Positions 46,299 to 59,249 are shown, counted from the stretch's first letter. The stretch: DNA of 64,000 nucleotides from Cephalotus follicularis (GCA_001972305.1 BDDD01000434.1:1-64000), one strand, 5' to 3'. A program made the numbers and translations. The notes: generated by a model not told the origin, from the sequence alone.

Positions 46299-47097
46299 AA
46301 GAGAAATAATAAAAAAAATATTAAAAGAAAATATGAAAAGTAAAAAAAAAAAAAAAAAACATAAGAAAAAAAAAAAAAATAAAAATAAGAAAAAAAATAA
46401 AGGAAAAAAAAAAAATAATAAAAAAAAAAAAAAAAAAAAAATGAGAGAAACAAAAAACAAAAAAAAAGAATAAAAAAAAAAAAAAATAAATAAAAATAAA
46501 AAAAAAATAGAAAAAAATAAAAACAAAAAAGAAAAAAAAAAGAAAAAAAATAAACAAACAAAACAAAAAGAAACAACAAAAAAAACAAAAAATAAAAGTA
46601 AACAAAAAAAAAGAAAAATAAAGAAGTAAAAAAAAAAAAAAACAAAAAAATTAAGGAAAAAAATAAAAGAAAACAAAACAAAGAAAAGAAAACAAAAAAT
46701 AGAGAAAAAATAAAAGAAGAAAAAATGAAATAAAAAAAAGAAAAAGAAAATAAAAATGTAAAGAAAAAGAGAAGAAGCAAAAAAAAGATAAAAAAAAAAA
46801 AAAACAAAGTAGAAAAAAAATAAAGATAAAAAAAAAAAAAAAGAAATAAAGAAGAAAATAATAGAAACAAAAGAAAAAAAAAAAAAAAGAAAAAAGAAAG
46901 AAAAAAAGAAAAAAGAAAAACATAAAGAACAAATAAAAAAAACAAAAAAAAAAGAAAAGATAATAAAACAAAAAAAAAAAAAAAAATACTTAAAAAAAGA
47001 AAAGAAAAAAAAAGAAAGGAAATAAAAAAGAGACAAGAAAAAAAAAAAACAGAAAAAGAAAAAAGAGAAAAAACAAGGTACAATAAAAAAGGATACA

Positions 47098-47143
<46 letters not shown>

Positions 47144-47272
47144 AAAGGAAACAAAAAAAGAAGAGCAAAAAAAAAAAGAAAAAGACAAAAACAACAAAAA
47201 ACAAGTGGCAAAACAAAAAAAAAAAAAAAAAATCAAAAAAAAAAAGGAATCAACAGAAAACTTAAAAAGATA

Positions 47273-47311
<39 letters not shown>

Positions 47312-47403
47312 AAAACAAAAATAAAACAAATAAAAAAAAAAAAAATAAAAAATTGAAAAAAAGAAAAAATAAAAAGAGTGAAAAAAAAAAAAAATAAAAA
47401 AAG

Positions 47404-47434
<31 letters not shown>

Positions 47435-48095
47435 AAAAAAAAAATAATAATAAAAAAAATAAAAAAAAAACAAAAAAAAAAAAAAAAAAAAAAAAAAGAA
47501 TAAAAAAAAAAAAAATTTTAATTATAACTAAAACAAAAAAAAAAAAATAAAAAAATAAAATAAAGAGAAATATAAAAATATAAAAAATATAAAAAAGAAA
47601 TTAAATAGAAACAAAAAAAAAACATAAAAACAAAAATAAAAATAAAAAATAAAATTAGAAAAAGTATACAATTAGAAAAAAATTTATACTAAAAGTAAAA
47701 AAAAAAAAAAGAAATAAAAAATGAAAAGAATAAGAGAAAAGAAAATAAAAAATAAATAAAAAAAGTATAAAATTGAAAAAAAAATAGAAAATAATAAAAA
47801 AATAAAAAATTGAAATAAAAAAAGAAAAAAAATAAAAGAAAAAAAAAAATAAAAAAAAAAAAAAAAAAAAAAAAATAATAAAAAAAAAATAAAAAAATGA
47901 AAATAAATTAAAATAAAAAAAAAAAAAAGAATAATAAATAAAAATAATATATATTATTAATACATAAAGAAATATAGAAAAAAAAAAAAAAAGAATAATA
48001 AAAAAAAAAAAAAAAAAGAAGAAAGAGAAAAAAAAAAGTAAAAAAAAAGTTAATAAAAAAAAAAAATAAAAAAAAAAGATAAATAAAGAAATAGA
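46226..48095. repeat. Low-complexity A-rich tract, about 1.87 kb
   Basis: Almost every base is A, broken irregularly by single T, G or C. No fixed repeat unit was found. Its left edge falls exactly at the last base of the Gypsy-4 3' LTR. T (rather than C/G) interruptions become more common toward the right. Phe-rich minus-strand frames here are a by-product of poly-T and are not genes. Genuine expansion, a rearrangement scar and assembly error are all possible. Confidence 0.9.
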
Positions 48096-50615
48096 AAACA
48101 AACCCAAGCCAGCATATAACATGAATAATCGAAAAATAATGTAGTACCTCTTGCTTCGTTTGAAAGAGAATTTTTCAAACCATTAATAATTGATAATGAG
48201 TATTGTGAAATGCTTCGAGTTATGAAAAGTCTGAGAGTTTTTTGATATTTTTTTCTTTTCTTTATTGTGAAAACGATAAAAGAGTATTGAACAATCTTTT
48301 TATGAAATAATAATATTATCACTTATAATATTCTTTGCATTTAACTTCAAGATTTTATAAAAATAAAATAAAAAGTAATATTATTGCTCCGCCACCTCTG
48401 TCGAGTGATAAACAATCAAACATTATGTATATATTAACAATCCAAAATATATAATAATGCCATAATGGTAAGAAAAAAATAACAAAACAGAATCACACGG
48501 TACCATGTTTCACATACATAAAAACTTGATTAACACCATCCACGAAATTTAGAAAAGAAAAACCTTAAAATCAAATAGTGGAATACATTTCCAGCAAATT
48601 TGGTCACTGTAGAAAGCTCAAAGATTTGCATCTGTAACAAAAAGAGCAAAAATGTATTAGTAAAGTCATAGATATACAGATAATTTTTTTCTGCCAAATA
48701 ACGAGAAGCCCACAACTATGTAGTGTAGCGTGATAAATCCTAAATGTGTAGCATAGGTAATAAAAGACATGAATTAATTCGATAGCGCATCCACACGGTG
48801 GCGGGTGAGGGCTCATGTCCTCGTTGAACTTTTCAAAGCAAAAGGTTAGTTAATATTATGAATCTCTTAGGAGTTTATTAATCTTCAAAATTTTATAGAC
48901 TAGTTATGAATATGTGTTTATAAGTGAAATTATAGAAACAAGAATACCTCAAACACAATTATCTTATAATACTAATTAGATATTGAATTTCTGAGCCACT
49001 TTCACACCATTTCAATATTTTCGAACTTAGTAAACTAAGATATTCACTGTGTATTCTAAAACAACAAAATAGCGTTGAGGTGAATTGTTATAGGAAAACA
49101 ACAGTCAGCTTAATAAAATATAAATTTTAAATATATTGATTTCAAGTAATCTAACATCTAATTAAAAATGATTTACCATCAATATTTAACGTGATCTAAC
49201 ATATTCATATTTTTTTTGAAGTTTATCATTTTTATTATTATTTATAATAAATTTTAATTTTATAATTAACTTCTGATTTTATAAATAAATAAATTTATGT
49301 GCTCACATAATTAAAATCCTTGCTTTGCCACGAATCAGATGTCTACAAGTTGAGATAAGACGAACTCTAGTCCCATTCGACAAAGAATTGGACATGTATG
49401 TTTTCCGGATTAATATTTTTTAAATTTAATAATTAGTGTTAATAATTCATATATGTAGATTATACACGTAAAATTTTAAATTTATTGAATATATTGAATT
49501 ATTTTATTTAGACATATAAAATTTAAAAATTTGATAATTTATTCATTTTTAGTAAAAAATTAGTATATTCTATAAATATCAATATATTTTTATTTAGTTT
49601 AAAAATTTATATGAATATATGAATAGATGATATCCAATAACTATATTTATAAAATATTAATTATAATAATATTTTTTACAATCTTTTACGATCTCATTAG
49701 TTGCTTAATTAGCCATTTTCAGTTGAGATAGCTACCGCAATGCTAGCAAGACCATCAAGGTAATACCATCATAAAAGTCTTAATATCGCAATTGAAAGAT
49801 AAAACGATGATATATCCTAGATGAATCATATGATGAGATAAGAATAACGACAGTGACTATTCAAAAATAAAGGAGAAACATACAACGGGAATTTGTTATC
49901 ACCAATATCATGCTCGCTGGCTATCCTACCAAAAGATTATCATGGGCCCGTATAGGTAATAAGACTTGACGACCAGTATTCCATCATGGCCAAAAATAAC
50001 AAGATAGTTGGGTTGTGACTTGTGATTTATTTGACAACTTTCTATTTGGATGTATCTCATGAGTTCGTTTTTCATGAGACCAATTATCTTTAAAAAAAAA
50101 ATTAATGACAGTGACGACTGTTTCTTTCTCCTGTCCATCAACCTTGACCTTTCTGTGTACAGGCAGAGCTTGCTAGTCAAATCGCATATGATACAAGAGG
50201 AAGAATAAGAGGCAGGTTTACATGCTAAGTCTTTTCACAGTGGGGACATTTGATTATGTGCAGTGAATAATGTTAGTGACTGATCATGATGACTGATATT
50301 GTCAGGCAAAAAGTTACACAGTAAAGTTAACCCAAAAGAGAAGGCAAATTTGTAGGATTAATTACCATTTTGCTTTATAGGATTCCATTTTGGTTTTGGG
50401 ATTATATGTTTCTGATTACTTAGTTAACTTTTAGACACTGGACCACAAAAAATTGGGATTTGCTCCTATATTAACTTAGCTTATAAATGGTCATCTCAAT
50501 TTCTGTCACAAAATAGAGAGCCGTTTCCAAAAATAAACAAGGGAAGTAGGACCCATAATAATTGAATGTTGAAGATGTTGAAGATTGATAAGATTAAGTA
50601 TCGTGGATATCCATT
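48096..50615. other. AT-rich intergenic DNA downstream of the TAC1-like gene
   Basis: No convincing coding region, RNA gene or transposon end was recognised. GCTCCGCCAC (48387) and GCTTTGCCAC (49322) resemble each other and may be ends of short degenerate repeats, but no partner inverted repeat could be traced. The 3' untranslated region of the neighbouring gene probably lies in about 50400-50615. Confidence 0.5.
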
Positions 50616-52370
50616 TTATACTGCATTGTATAGTCACAAAAAAAGTAACACGATAAGAGTAAGGCAGCAAAAAACTTGAAAGTAAGCAAAGAAAAAGTTG
50701 TAGCTCTCACTCACCAGTGTACACCACATTATTTGAGTGCGTTAAAATTCATAAGAGACAGTGCAAACAGTTGAATGAATGATTTAGGAACTTACCTGGA
50801 GATTGAAGCAGATAAACTGATTCGCCGGCTTCATTTGCCTTGCTTCCAAGAAGTTCCTGAATGCTGGGGTTAATCTGATTGTTCGATTTATACGCCGTTC
50901 CTTCAAGCTCAGGGTGAATCTTCCTTTTCAACATTCTCCTCATCAACTAGCCATCATGAAATTGACAATCATTATCAAATATGAGATAGTGGAAGATCAT
51001 AAATTTTAATTCGGTTAACAATACACAGGTAGCGTTTGATTCACGAAAGATTCTGCGAAACAAATGCTGTTCTATGACTAATAGTGTTAAAAGTTTTAAA
51101 CTTGTAAAAAGTGGGTCAATAATGCACATATCTTTAAGGACAATTGTGTCACAATGCAAGTTTATTGGGTTCCCATAATTAATCTATCGAGTATAAAAAA
51201 ATATGTAAATATCCAGACATACATACATACAAGCATATATATAATAATAATACTCACTTGGTGTATTTTTTTGATGGGACTCGAGTCCTCTCCAGCATGA
51301 GAAATTAGCTTCTTTGCAAATGAGAGGCCAGTTTTAGTTGGAAGAGATGCTCTTTTACCCGAATTGGGATCAAATTCTTTAGAAATCGGCTTCCCCTTGT
51401 TTTCACATTCTGCATAAAACAACTCTGCCAGTGTAGTTCTTTTTCTCTTTTGTCCTTGGTCGGTCTCCAAGGTCTCAATGTTAGATTTGATCTCATAAGG
51501 AGGAGACTCTCCGAGTTTTGTCAATGGAACACCCCCTTCAAAGTTGTGGTCCAACTTAGTGGACATCAATAGGTTCACATCTTCATCTTCATTGTTTGTG
51601 TTGTCACTGACATCATCACTGTTAACTGTATAATGTTCCGCTTCCTCTTCATCTTCCCTTTCCAAAATCAGTCCATTTTGTTCATTGAATGGTTTTAAGG
51701 GATCAAAACCAAAGGTGCCAATAGTTAGAATACCATCTCTCCAACCGTCAAGCACATCCACGAGAGTTACTTGTTCGAGTAAAGCCTTTGTGTTGGTATC
51801 GATAGCAATGGATTCAGACTTCTTCACATTTCTAGCCAACCCATCTGGTCAAAACCAACTTTATAGTAAATTGACGCAAATCATTGGGACATTATACTGT
51901 ACAAGTAATATATATATATATATATATAATTTGTCTGTGTGCCAAGAAAATGCTCATAATAATAGGCACCACATTCTTAATAAAAACAACTAAAAGACAC
52001 AGTATCACATAATATGAATAAACAAGATACTGCATAAACAGTAACCATTATAATACTAAAAAATGTAGATGATGATGAAATTTAGTAACACTGAATATTT
52101 GTATCTGCAGCTTGTTAATTTTCACAGAAAATTGCATAGACCATCTAAAATAGGGAAAACAGGAACAAACCTTTGATGACATTTTGATTAAACCTCTTGT
52201 GCACCCAGTTGAAGATCTGTGTGAAGATACAAAAACAAAAACACAAAGAAATTCATAAGAACAAAGTGAGAGAGAAATGGCTAGCAATGCTATGCTTAGC
52301 CAAAAACATCAGTACTAAGAAATCGGTAAACTGAGAGATTGTTGTATTGTGGTATCACTCAAACCTTCAT
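50616..52370 (-). CDS. TAC1: IGT-family protein, TAC1-like (shoot/branch angle regulator)
   Basis: Minus-strand gene with GT-AG introns. Exons are 52365-52370 (ATGAAG only), 52171-52216, 51258-51844, 50796-50946 and a tentative last exon 50616-50620. Phases agree throughout and give about 264 residues, close to the family's usual size. The two-codon first exon and the N-terminus MK-IFNWVHKRF are hallmarks of the LAZY/DRO1/TAC1 family. The IGT motif GWRDGILTIGTFGFDPL is at residues 51-67. An acidic middle (EREDEEEAEHYTVNSDD) precedes RKRTTLAELFYAEC, and exon 4 carries MRRMLKRKIHPELEG. No LxLxL (EAR) C-terminus as in LAZY/DRO1 is seen, which favours TAC1. TAC1 in other plants promotes outward branch angle, opposing LAZY1. 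The biochemical activity is unknown. The last exon (five bases and stop) is uncertain. The gene looks intact. Confidence 0.85.
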
Positions 52371-52487
52371 TTTTACAACAAGTTTTTGGTGAGCGGATTG
52401 GTAAGTTAATGTGAAAAGCGAGCGAGGAAAATGATTGTGGAGAGGAATAAAAGGGAGGGTCGAAATGGGGTGGAAGAGTTGGGTGAC

Positions 52488-52538
52488 GACACGTGTCCAA
52501 AGATGAGTTTGGGGCCAAAAATGTAGCCATGTTTATAG
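52488..52538 (-). promoter_or_regulatory. Candidate core promoter of the TAC1-like gene: TATA box and G-box
   Basis: On the minus strand CTATAAAC (52532-52538) lies about 165 bases before the ATG, a plausible TATA box. A perfect palindrome GACACGTGTC (52488-52497) contains CACGTG, the G-box bound by bHLH/bZIP factors including light-signalling regulators. It would sit near or just after the transcript start. Motif-based only. Confidence 0.45.
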
Positions 52539-53433
52539 GTGCATGGCATGTTTGAGGAGCCATCATTTCAGGTCTCGCTGGCATCATCTATGTGGCGAAA
52601 TTCTCGAAATGATTTGCAAATATCATCCCTTCTATTTCGTTGCATGCTTTATTAATCTTTATTTCTTGTTCAGTTATCTATTAGTTATAGAGTGTTTACT
52701 GATCACTTCCTTCAAGTTATCTATCTATCTTTTAAGGCACAAGAGGGTGTCAGTTAAGATTTCTCAGAATTCAAACAAAATGGAATATATAAGCACGGTT
52801 TAATATAATCTTAAATTAATATTCATTAAGGAAACGTAAGACCATTATGATTGGAAAAAATCTGGTAATACGGTAGTATCTATATCTGATCTTTTGAATT
52901 TCAGCATTTTTGTGGATCTGAATAAAACAATCGTAAAGACTAGAAAATAAGTACTATTTATTTTTTTTCCATTACGATTAATGTATTTACACATAAGATT
53001 CTCAAAACTGCAATTGTAGTTTCACCACATTCCACCCATAAGTGATATAAATAATCATGTCATTTTGGTAATCTTTTAAAAAAAGTTCATCAACCCCACT
53101 ATCCATTTTATCTCCCTCACTTTTCACTCTCAGTATTTCTCTGCTCCTAAACTTTTTCTATATATTTTAATTTTGTATTTCTTTTTTAACTAAAAATGAC
53201 AAACGGATAGAGAGGATCGAGTTCAATTCGAAGAAGATCAAGCAATTTCAGATTGGTCATTTTTTGGGTGGGTAAAAAATATTCAACAATATTCCATCGG
53301 TCGCGTGTTAGAATGCGTTTCACTTGTCCAAAGACTGTTCACTTTTTCTCATGTAAAATATAAATTTATTTATTATATATATATCAGAAAAATAGATATG
53401 AGCAACTACTCATATCAATTATGTAATTACACT
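52539..53433. other. AT-rich upstream region of the TAC1-like gene
   Basis: Non-coding, AT-rich. No transposon ends, RNA genes or long frames were recognised. It probably contains the distal promoter of the TAC1-like gene before LTR sequence starts at about 53434. Confidence 0.5.
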
Positions 53434-54186
53434 TGTAAGTCCTAAAATTTTATGTAATTGTTGTAATATATAAAATTATAAAAATGGCAATTTTGGGCTT
53501 GGTAATTTTCTTTCCATTATTGGGCCAATCAAATGAAGTCTCACATTTGCTAAAACAGGTTTGAACCGACTACTGTGGAATCACGGGTAACATGTGGGGC
53601 AAGTCTCTAGATTTTTCGCCAAAGAAATGTTTAGATATTATAAGTCCGGCTCTCTCACTCACTTTATTCATTGAAGCTTCCAATTCTAGAGAGAACAAAA
53701 AAGTGAGAATGAGAGAAAGAATGAGAGAGCTCGATCCAGTAGTGGAAGGCAGGAGGAATCTCGACGCAAGGTGTTAGACGGAGAGAGGAAGGAAGTTCAG
53801 ATTGAAGTCTAGCAACGAAATTGTTCCAGATCTGTAACTCGATAATTATTGAGGTAGGTTTTACATTATGACTTGAATAAATTATGCTGCTATGAAATGC
53901 CTAATTGTATTAGTATAACTGTTGGAATTTACTGATAGCAATTGATAGGTTGTACTGATATGAACTGCGAGATTTGGATTTGAGGAATGGATTAAGGATT
54001 CCTTAAGTTATTCTGTCTTAATCGATCCGTGGAGGTTATGGCTTCTTGAATCGAGTGTTAGATTGCCTATTGTGGACTTGAGTTATTGATGAGGTGATTA
54101 ATAGGCACCTGTTGATATTCTGCTAAGTCCTTGATCGTGGACACCTTTAGTTAGAGTGTTGGCGCTTTGTGTAAGAGATGACAAGC

Positions 54187-54340
54187 CAAAGGCTGCAAAG
54201 TAGACATGTCTATTAGGCTACAAAGCAAACCAGGCTAAAGGCTACAGAGTAGACTAGCGCCAAGGCTACAGAACAGACCTGTCCAAAGGCTACAGAGCAA
54301 ATCTGTCCCGAAGGCTGTAGAGCAGACCTCCTACTAGAAG
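54187..54340 (+). repeat. Degenerate ~22-bp tandem repeat
   Basis: About seven copies of AAAGGCTACAGAGCAGACCTG with substitutions (54187, 54234, 54262 and so on) inside the LTR fragment. Confidence 0.75.
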
Positions 54341-54639
54341 GCAAACCTCAGAACCCGAAGGCAGACCATATATGTAAAGGTCATAGTACAAAACTCGTCC
54401 TCTGATATCAGGACTTTGATAAGCTCTAAGATCGAGTAGTCTAGGTGAACCTCCTCTTAGGTGAACCCTTCTCTGACCAAGAGAGTCTTATAGTTAATGA
54501 CCCATGAGGTCGCTTATCTTACTTGACATTGTTGAGCTCCGACGAGATAACCATTCCGGTCCTCTGCTATGTCATGAAGGAATTAGGAGTTGGCTGCTTA
54601 GTCTAACAGACGTATAATTATGATAAATCACTTTCAGAG

Positions 54640-54870
54640 ATGACCTATAAAGGTCATCGATTGTGATTAGACCTATGGGAACTCACCAATTAAGATGACC
54701 CATAAGAATCATCGACTGAATGACCTATAAGGATCACCGACTGAGATGAGCCATAAGGATCACCGACCGAGATGAGCCACGAAGGTCACCGACCAAGATG
54801 AGCCAAGAGGTCACCAATTGAGATGAGCCATAAAGGTCACCAATTGTGACTGAACCCGTAAGGTCACTAT
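54640..54870 (+). repeat. Degenerate ~27-bp tandem repeat
   Basis: About eight units of GATGAGCCATAAGGATCACC plus a GACTGA-like spacer, less regular at both ends. It is unrelated in sequence to the ~22-bp field 300 bases away. Confidence 0.75.
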
Positions 54871-55101
54871 CTTAAGAGACTAACATCGATGGAGGATATC
54901 TCACAGGACCTTCTTTAGAAAGTAAACCTAAGGGGGAATCCCGCATTGTGAAGGCTGCGAGGACCTCGTGTAACTTCAAATAGAATCTTGACTACCTATG
55001 CTCCGTCTTAAAGAAACGAGCATTAAGGGGAAGGATTAACCAGGCCAGTGTTATCTCGATTCCATCCTCTGTAGTGCAAGCAGTGCATAGACGATGGTAA
55101 T

Positions 55102-57653
55102 TGTCACACCCCGTTCTCACAACATAGACCCGGAGGTCATGGCAATCAACATATATTCAGCTTATATAAAAATACAAGAAATTTTAAACTTTCTACTCAT
55201 ATATTTTCATTTGCGGAAGCATATAATCATAATCTGAATTAAATACGTAACATGCATCGCATACTACATATTATCAATGTTTAAACATCAATAGAATATC
55301 ATCATTGTTAATTGCCCTCAAAACGGAGCATGAACTAAATCAGTCAATACATAAGTCCATTCTTAATAATTTCCAACATTACATAATCCGTTACACAATA
55401 TTCAAATTAACATCTCCTTAAAGAAATACAACTCAAACTCTTCACTTCGTTTCCCCATGCTCACAAATGTCGATCAACTGCATCAATATGAAATTGATAG
55501 GGTTAGCCGAATCCACTGGTTAAGTAGAGAAAATATAAATACATTTTGGGGTCAACGATAATGAATGTCATGTAATGAATGCATTCATGATACAATACAT
55601 GATATATCATATATATATATATATATATATGCCAATAGATAAGCAACCACATAATCCATCAATCATGTCCAAAGGACCAACCCCTGCGAAGTGACGCAAA
55701 CCGTCTTGGGCGAGGAAATGCTCACGGCTATCTGGCCACAGGCGGGGAAAGCTCGCCCCATGTCGATGCTAACCGTCCAAGGCTAGGAAAGATCGCAGGC
55801 TAACCGACACGTAGGCTGAGAATAGGTCGACCACCAATCAATCATGTTCCAAGTAGTCTATATATTCATAAACGCTTAAAATCATACGTATACATGTAGA
55901 TGTATACAAAATAATGCTTTCCAAAATCACCATCAAGTAATTTATGCACAATAAAATACTTGCCAAAATATATTTACTGAAAATATGTAACCATCTTTTG
56001 AAACCTCATTTCAAATATGTGGAAAGATAATATTTCATACAAAATATTGGTTATAATAAAACCATAATGCAATTGTCTAAAATAGCAAAACACTTTAGCA
56101 ACCATATACTTTTCAATCCATAAATCAATCAATAGCAATATGCAATGCAAACATATGCTCTACATGCAAACGGTACGTTTTGGCGTCAACGTATACCGTC
56201 TAGGCGTCAACGTCCAAACCAGTCTTTTAAGCGTCACTGTTTAACCCTAGGCGTCTACACTTATGTCCTTTAAGCGTCGGCGCTTTAACCCTTAGCGTCA
56301 GCGCTTTCAACCAGAAGCTTTGCGCGTCAACCTTTATCTCCTTTGGCGTCGACGCTCAAGGCATGGATCCTTAAGCGTTGGAGCTTCAATCCTGAGCGTC
56401 GACACTTTGAGGTAGGGACCTCACGCGTCAACGTCTCCAACATTCGTTTCCTCGCTTAGCAAGCCAAGGCATCGACGCTTTTCCATTAAGCATCGACGGT
56501 TCAATGAAGCCAATGTTCATTTCACCGTGTAACAATCCATAGCGTCGACGCTTTCCTTTAAGCTTCGACGGTTAAAGAAGACCCGAACATTGTTTTCTTC
56601 AACACATCTCAAAACCAAATAGAATTCAAAGCATACAACACATGCAATCTGATCCACAATCATTCTAAAACACAATATGTATGGTAGGTTAACTAGTCAT
56701 AGCAACCCTAACACCAATCACCCAATCCACAACCATGCATTTTATCAAATGAGCACTCACTATTTTTTAACTCAAAATTGCATGTATATAATCCTTACCA
56801 GTTGAAGCAGTAACAACAGTCGGGCTTGCCATTCGGGGGATTCCGTAGCATAATTGACGAACCGTCAGCTCCTCCAAGCTTGAATCGGCTATCGAATCAT
56901 CATAGTTTGGAACTTCCTGTCCGTGATCACTTCCTTCACACTGCATACACAACACGTTCGCGTTAGGCTCAACATACAGGAATCAACACTGCCGTCACCG
57001 AAGTTCCAGCCAGATTCTGAACAACTCACCCAGCTCCGGCAACACCCATAAACAGCCTCCACAATGGACGATCTACATAGAACCGTCGGAGACTCGCCGA
57101 GACTCGGTGCCAAACGCCGTGTCACCGCCGGTAGTGAGTTCGACTCACTGAGTCAACTCGCCGGACTTCAACAACTCCATCACCACCCAAAAACACCACA
57201 TAACCATCAGTTCTATCACTTCCCAAAGCTAGCCAGGACTCGACACTAATCACACGGTCTCAGGTGGCAGTGAGTCGGAACGGCTAAGTTGACTCAGTTG
57301 ACAGATTATGACCGATTCCTGTTGAGAAACGCCTCAACCACTGTTAAAATGGGCACAGCTGGCCTTCTAGACGAAGACCCTCTCCATCCGCGATGCTAAC
57401 GGCGCCGGAATAGGACGACCGAGACTAACAGCGTCAGGGAAGAGAAGAGAGAAAAAAGAAGAAAAGAGAAGAAGAAGGAGGAGTTACCGTCGACTGGAGA
57501 ACCTGGGCTGCTCGCCATCTTCTCTTGGTTCGGTGGCTAGCTCCAACTTGTAAGCATCTTTTGAGTTCAAAATCTCAACATTCTCATTAAATCAAGTTTA
57601 AGATTACATCATAAATTGAAATATTACATTCCGGAAAAATACTGAGCGTTACA
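55102..57653 (-). repeat. Gypsy-5 3' LTR
   Basis: On the minus strand TGTAACGCTCAG to GGGGTGTGACA, 2552 bases. A dense cluster of CGTCAACG/GCGTCGACGCTT words lies at 56170-56575. A GAGTC/GACTC-rich region with TCACCGCCGG lies near 57080-57310. It ends like the Gypsy-4 LTR (GGTGTGACA). It has no coding content. Confidence 0.85.
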
Positions 57654-57666
57654 TCCACCCCTCCTT
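57654..57666 (-). other. Gypsy-5 polypurine tract
   Basis: On the minus strand AAGGAGGGGTGGA directly before the 3' LTR, after GAGGACGAAATTTCTTG. Confidence 0.8.
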
Positions 57667-57698
57667 CAAGAAATTTCGTCCTCGGAATTAACACAATA

Positions 57699-59249
57699 CT
57701 AGAACAAGTGTGGGTAACGTTCTCGGATGTCATCCTCACGTTCCCAAGTCGCTTCGTCCGGCCGATGAAATTTCCACTGAACCTTTATCATCGGAATGGA
57801 TCGGTTCCTCAATACTTGTGTCTTCCGATCCAAGATTCTCACGGGTGACTCCTCGCAGGAAAGATCATCCCTCACCGTAACCGAGTCATAATCCAGGACA
57901 TGTGATGGGTCTCGGATATAACATCGTAGCATCGATACATGAAAGACATCATGTACATTCGACAATGTAGGAGGCAAGGCTAGCTGATATGCCACCTCCC
58001 CAACCCTCACCAGAATCTCAAAAGGACCAATATAGCGTGGCGCTAGCTTGCCCTTTTTCCCGAATCTTTGCACTCCTTTCCACGGAGATACCTTCAAAAA
58101 CAAGTGATCCCCAACATTGAAGGTTAAAGGCCTTCTCTTCACACTGTCGACATAGCTCTTTTGCCGACTCTGCGCTGCTAGCAACTTCTCTACGATGAAC
58201 TTGACTTTCTCCGAAGTCTCCTCCACCAAATCCGACCCAAGCAATGGTCGTTCTCCAACCTCGTCCCAACAGACAGGTGACCTACACTTTCTCCCATACA
58301 GTGCCTCGTATGGAGCCATACGAATACTCGAGTGATAGCTATTGTTATAAGAAAACTCTATCAGAGGGGTATGGTCCTCCCAGGTTCCACCAAAATCGAT
58401 CACACAAGCCCGAAGCATATCCTCCAAGGTTTGGATGGTACGCTCTGACTGTCCATCTGTCCGAGGGTGGAAAGCAGTACTGAGATTCAATCTTGTTTCG
58501 AAGGCTGTCTAGAATCTCTTCCAGAAGTTGAAAGTGAAAATTGAATCCCTATCACAAACGATGCTCACCGAAACACCGTGCAGTCTCACAATCTCCTTTA
58601 CATATAATCGAGCCAACTTGTTCGCAGAATCAGTGACATGTGTGGGCAAGAAGTGTGCTGATTTGGTGAGTCTATCAACAATAACCCATACGGCATTGTG
58701 ACGATGCCTAGTCAGTGAAAACCCAAAAACAAAGTCCATCGTAATGTGTTCCCATTTCCACCCTGCCACTGGTAATGACTGTAATAGTCCCGCAGGTCTC
58801 TGGTGCTCGGCCTTGACCCTCTGGCAAGTCAAACACTTCGCGACATATTCTACAATCTCACGGTTCATGCCGGGCCACCAGTAAGTCTTCTTCATATCTT
58901 GGTACATCTTGGTGCTACCAGGATGAATACTGTACAGGGATTTATGAGCCGGGCGGAGTAGCTCATCCTTCACTCTCGGTTCATTCGGAAGACACACACA
59001 TCCCCGATATCTCATAATACCATCATCATGTACTCTAAAATCAGACTCTGAATCCAGATTCTCTCGAATCCGCTGCAGTTCAGGATCATGCGGTTGTGCA
59101 TCTTTGATGTGATGCAGTAACACTGGTTCTACCCGCATGTCGGCTAGAAAGATCCCCGGTGACTGATTGAATGGAGACCATTCCTGGCAGTCTTCCAACA
59201 TCTTCCATTGCAACACCATTGTACTAGCGATCATAGCCTTGCGGCTCAA
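57699..59249 (-). pseudogene. Gypsy-5 integrase with chromodomain
   Basis: The HHCC finger ([17 protein letters not shown] ... CLTCQRVK), the DDE core ([41 protein letters not shown]) and the GPF module (YIGPFEILVRVGEVAYQLALPP) are all visible. The chromodomain-like C-terminus (IPMIKVQWKFHRPDEATWERED) ends at the stop near 57699. A single in-frame TAG at 58509-58511 splits it between the second Asp and the Glu of the catalytic triad. Otherwise it is well preserved. Confidence 0.9.

Larger units (their letters stand above)
53434..55101 (+). mobile_element. Ty3-type LTR fragment
   Basis: Starts TGTAAGTCCTAAAATTTTAT, resembling the TGTAACGCCCAAAATTTTAT start of Gypsy-2. It contains a GAGAGAGAACAAAAAAGTGAG purine-rich leader-like stretch at 53690-53780 and two tandem-repeat fields. 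It is cut off at 55101 by Gypsy-5. The rest would lie beyond the window. Confidence 0.55.

Noticed and set aside
46203..48122. Long Phe-rich open frames (up to 407 codons) on the minus strand
   Set aside because: They are translations of poly-T opposite the A-rich tract, with no domain and amino-acid content forced by composition.
50749..51839. Two separate small genes on the minus strand
   Set aside because: Splice sites and phase join these frames as exons 3 and 4 of one TAC1-like gene.
57064..57249. Small frame overlapping the Gypsy-5 3' LTR
   Set aside because: It lies wholly in LTR sequence on the opposite strand and has no domain.
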